Source of the DNA: Methanobacteriota archaeon
GTDB lineage: Archaea > Halobacteriota > Methanomicrobia > Methanomicrobiales > Methanoculleaceae
DNA length: 6,152 bases
Reading direction: 5' to 3'
Assembly: GCA_023457135.1 (NCBI GenBank)
Contig: JAEWMO010000019.1
Location: 1 to 6,152 of the forward strand
Of this stretch, positions 4,866-6,152 are shown in pieces. Under the pieces are notes generated by a model that worked only from the letters and a program-made list of their open reading frames with translations, was not told the DNA's origin and did not search any database. Within the stretch, counting starts at the first letter, position 1. Each line of letters begins with the position of its first letter. The position numbers and the translations under genes are program-made.

Positions 4866-5343
4866 AGAGTTCCATCTCAAGGCCGAGCCTGCAGATCCGC
4901 TTCCGTTGCCGCCGGGGCAGGGCGATCGCGTGCTCGAGCCGCTCCTCCATCGTGATCGCGCGGGTCCCCTTCACTAGGTTATCCGCGTGGGCGACGATCT
5001 TTTCTTCAATCGTCTGCGGCATACAGTCGCGCGGCAGAAGGCCGAGAAGCGAGCACTCGTCGGCCGTCAGCCCGGCACCGATGTGCCGCTCGACGATGGC
5101 GACGATCGCCTCGTCGAGGCCAAACGAGCGGCATAGCGCGCCGCCAACCTCGGCGTGGCGGATCTCGTGCGTCACGCCCCGGCCGATATCATGGAGAAGA
5201 GCGCCGGCCGCGACCAGGTCGCGGTCGACGGTGCTGTCGGAGGCGTAGGTGAGGGCAAGGTCGCGCACCGCCCGGCAATGCGCGATGACCCCCTCCGAGC
5301 ACCCGGCGCGCCGGAGGAGGTCGATGCAGTCCTGCTCACGCAC
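4858..5343 (-). CDS. HD-domain (HDIG motif) putative phosphohydrolase
   Basis: A 161-residue protein of the small archaeal HDIG family (TIGR00295-like). The metal-binding set of an HD phosphohydrolase is present: H22 in AHCRAV, H51-D52 in LLHDIGRG, then H63 in IRHAEVGG, H87 in VERHIGAG and D121 in AHADNLVKG. Such proteins typically hydrolyse phosphomonoesters or phosphodiesters of nucleotides; the substrate here is unknown. It is cytoplasmic, with no signal or membrane segment. The start is GTG 5343-5341, 8 bp inside the end of tfe (shared GTGCGTGA), with AAGGAG (5359-5354) as ribosome binding site 10 nt upstream. No in-frame ATG near this point gives a complete domain. Cotranscription and translational coupling with tfe are likely. 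Its last 8 bp overlap the end of the convergent ACT gene. Confidence 0.92.
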   Translation of the reverse strand: MREQDCIDLLRRAGCSEGVIAHCRAVRDLALTYASDSTVDRDLVAAGALLHDIGRGVTHEIRHAEVGGALCRSFGLDEAIVAIVERHIGAGLTADECSLLGLLPRDCMPQTIEEKIVAHADNLVKGTRAITMEERLEHAIALPRRQRKRICRLGLEMELFR

Positions 5344-5857
5344 TCCCGAGGCTCTCCTTGATCTTGTTGACTCTTCTCTTGAGGGCGTTCGCGATGAGCT
5401 CGTTGTCGAAGTGCTCGAGCATCACCTCGCAGTTCGGGCACTCGAAGTTCCAGTTTGCCGCGTCCGTGAAGGTGTAGATGACGCTGCAGTTTTTGCACAT
5501 GTAGAAGTCGTTCCTCTCCTCGTAGGAGAGCCGCGCGTCGAGGTGCTCGAGCGCGTCACGGATCTCCTCCTCGAGCACGTCATGGACGCGGTCCAGGCGG
5601 AGGTGCCACAGATAGGTGAGCCAGCCGGTCTCGGTGTTCTTCAGGCGCCGGTACTCGGCGAGCCGCTTCTCGTAAAGGGTGTAGAGGGTGTGGCGGACGG
5701 TGTTGAGGTTGACCCCGGTCTTCTCGGCGAGTTCCTCGTCGCTGTGCTCCCCTTCCTCGGGGAACCGCCTGAGAAGTTCGATGCCGTCCTCCCCGATCAT
5801 CCGCAGGATATAGGCGTAGATTGCCGGATCGTTTAACAGTTCGGTGACGGTTACCAT
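5336..5857 (-). CDS. tfe: Transcription factor E, alpha subunit (TFE)
   Basis: A 173-residue protein, the usual length for archaeal TFE, the homologue of the TFIIE alpha N-terminal half. It stimulates preinitiation complex function with TBP, TFB and RNA polymerase by aiding DNA opening. The extended winged helix covers residues about 1-90 (LNDPAIYAYILRMIGEDG, EELAEKTGVNLNTVRHTLYTLYEKRLAEYRR), followed by a helix (91-115) and a zinc ribbon with C121/C124 (CKNC) and C140/C143 (CPNC), then a basic tail. All four zinc ligands are present. The start at ATG 5857 is chosen because the family begins with a short N-terminus before the winged helix and promoter elements lie just upstream; an ATG at 5971 in frame would add 38 residues read through the promoter. 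It is first gene of a unit with the HD-domain gene (8-bp overlap). Confidence 0.97.
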   Translation of the reverse strand: MVTVTELLNDPAIYAYILRMIGEDGIELLRRFPEEGEHSDEELAEKTGVNLNTVRHTLYTLYEKRLAEYRRLKNTETGWLTYLWHLRLDRVHDVLEEEIRDALEHLDARLSYEERNDFYMCKNCSVIYTFTDAANWNFECPNCEVMLEHFDNELIANALKRRVNKIKESLGSA

Positions 5858-5881
5858 GCTCAAATCTTCCCCGTGGGTAAT

Positions 5882-5894
5882 ATTGTATAATAGA
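5882..5894 (-). promoter_or_regulatory. Proximal TATA box of tfe
   Basis: On the minus strand TCTATTATACAAT lies about 31 bp before the tfe ATG. Transcription would start about 5 nt before the codon, giving a nearly leaderless mRNA. Confidence 0.5.
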
Positions 5895-5906
5895 GTTCGA
5901 TACGAT

Positions 5907-5922
5907 ACCCAGCATACTGGGT
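5907..5922. promoter_or_regulatory. Palindrome in the tfe promoter, candidate operator
   Basis: ACCCAG (5907-5912) and CTGGGT (5917-5922) are perfect inverted arms around CATA. The site lies between the two TATA-like boxes, over the expected start site of the distal promoter and upstream of the proximal one. Confidence 0.4.
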
Positions 5923-5925
5923 GCT

Positions 5926-5940
5926 CAATATATAATTTTC
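5926..5940 (-). promoter_or_regulatory. Distal TATA box of tfe
   Basis: On the minus strand GAAAATTATATATTG is a strong AT-rich TATA-like element. Transcription would start near 5907, giving a leader of about 50 nt that contains GGGGAAG shortly before the ATG as a possible weak ribosome binding site. Confidence 0.45.
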
Positions 5941-5964
5941 TTTCCCGTCCCCGGTGGAGAGGCA

Positions 5965-5988
5965 GCCTCACCCCGGAGGGGGTGAGGC
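5965..5988. terminator. Strong stem-loop after the ATP-grasp gene
   Basis: GCCTCACCCC (5965-5974) and GGGGTGAGGC (5979-5988) form a perfect 10-bp stem with a 4-nt loop, 7 bp past the ATP-grasp stop. No T-tract follows on the minus strand, so termination would depend on the hairpin, or the element protects the transcript end. It separates the ATP-grasp transcript from the tfe promoters. Confidence 0.5.
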
Positions 5989-5995
5989 GGGGCGC

Positions 5996-6152
5996 TCACG
6001 CCCCGATAAGCCGCCGGACAGCCGCGGTGTTCTGCTCCAGGCTCTCGAACGCCGCCGCTTCGGTCCTGCCGCACCCGAAGACGCTCACGACGGCATGCCC
6101 TTCCTCGAACTCGGTTCCGGGCCAGGGGATGTCGGCGATGCGAGGCGCAAGC
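5996..6152 (-). CDS. ATP-grasp family protein (partial, C-terminal end)
   Basis: An open frame enters from the right edge on the minus strand and ends at TGA 5998-5996, giving the last 51 residues. The segment contains RIADIPWPGTEFEEG (4-18), HAVVSVFGCGRTEAAAFESL (19-38) and the end NTAAVRRLIGA. The pattern of D-x-P-x-P-G-T, a short acidic turn, a beta strand ending in a G-x-G-x-T/S and then an Ala/Glu-rich helix is what I associate with the C-terminus of archaeal ATP-grasp carboligase-like proteins (COG2232 type). The ATP-binding core lies outside the window, so substrate and activity cannot be judged. The same direction as tfe, but separated by a stem-loop and promoters. Frame is certain from codon use and the stop; family is a moderate-confidence recognition. 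Confidence 0.6.
   Translation of the reverse strand, partial: LAPRIADIPWPGTEFEEGHAVVSVFGCGRTEAAAFESLEQNTAAVRRLIGA

Noticed and set aside
5249..5836. Plus-strand open frame of 195 codons opposite tfe
   Set aside because: Val/Leu/Glu-rich mirror of tfe; tfe has winged helix, zinc ribbon and a promoter.

Overview
The window looks like a chromosomal segment of a GC-rich methanogenic archaeon of the Methanomicrobiales, most likely Methanoculleus or a close relative. The archaeal assignment rests on a complete transcription factor E gene (winged helix plus zinc ribbon), TATA-box promoters placed for leaderless or short-leader transcripts, and a class II tRNA-Leu with no encoded CCA. The genus is inferred from overall protein character and GC content; no search was run.

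Left part (1-1791, minus strand): a two-gene unit of an ErcA-type iron-containing alcohol dehydrogenase followed by a PAS-domain sensor that runs off the left edge. The sensor's start overlaps the dehydrogenase's stop. A 308-bp AT-rich divergent promoter region (1792-2099) separates this unit from a plus-strand gene for a DUF1348 / NTF2-like (SnoaL fold) protein (2100-2573), a family best known from bacteria and eukaryotes and so a candidate for lateral transfer.

Middle (2574-4361): two stem-loops lie between convergent genes. Then comes a minus-strand gene for a 427-aa protein with an N-terminal STAS (SpoIIAA-like) domain and a ~310-residue C-terminal region I do not recognise. Its promoter has a TATA-like box flanked by two palindromes, one a 21-bp near-perfect inverted repeat over the predicted transcription start. 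Next is a minus-strand tRNA-Leu(GAG), divergent from a plus-strand ACT-domain regulator of amino acid metabolism (COG2150 type), with several inverted repeats in the shared upstream region.

Right part (4858-6152, minus strand): an ATP-grasp protein (C-terminal end only), a strong stem-loop, then tfe and an HDIG-motif HD-domain gene overlapping by 8 bp as an apparent operon. The HD gene also overlaps the ACT gene tail-to-tail by 8 bp. The tfe promoter has two TATA-like boxes with a palindrome between them.

The right half appears to be core archaeal gene content (tfe, HD, ACT regulator, tRNA, ATP-grasp). The left half is more accessory: alcohol metabolism with sensing, the DUF1348 protein and the STAS fusion. 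I see no CRISPR array, insertion sequence, phage gene or toxin-antitoxin pair. The most interesting unknowns are the STAS fusion protein with its operator-like promoter and the ErcA/PAS-sensor pair.
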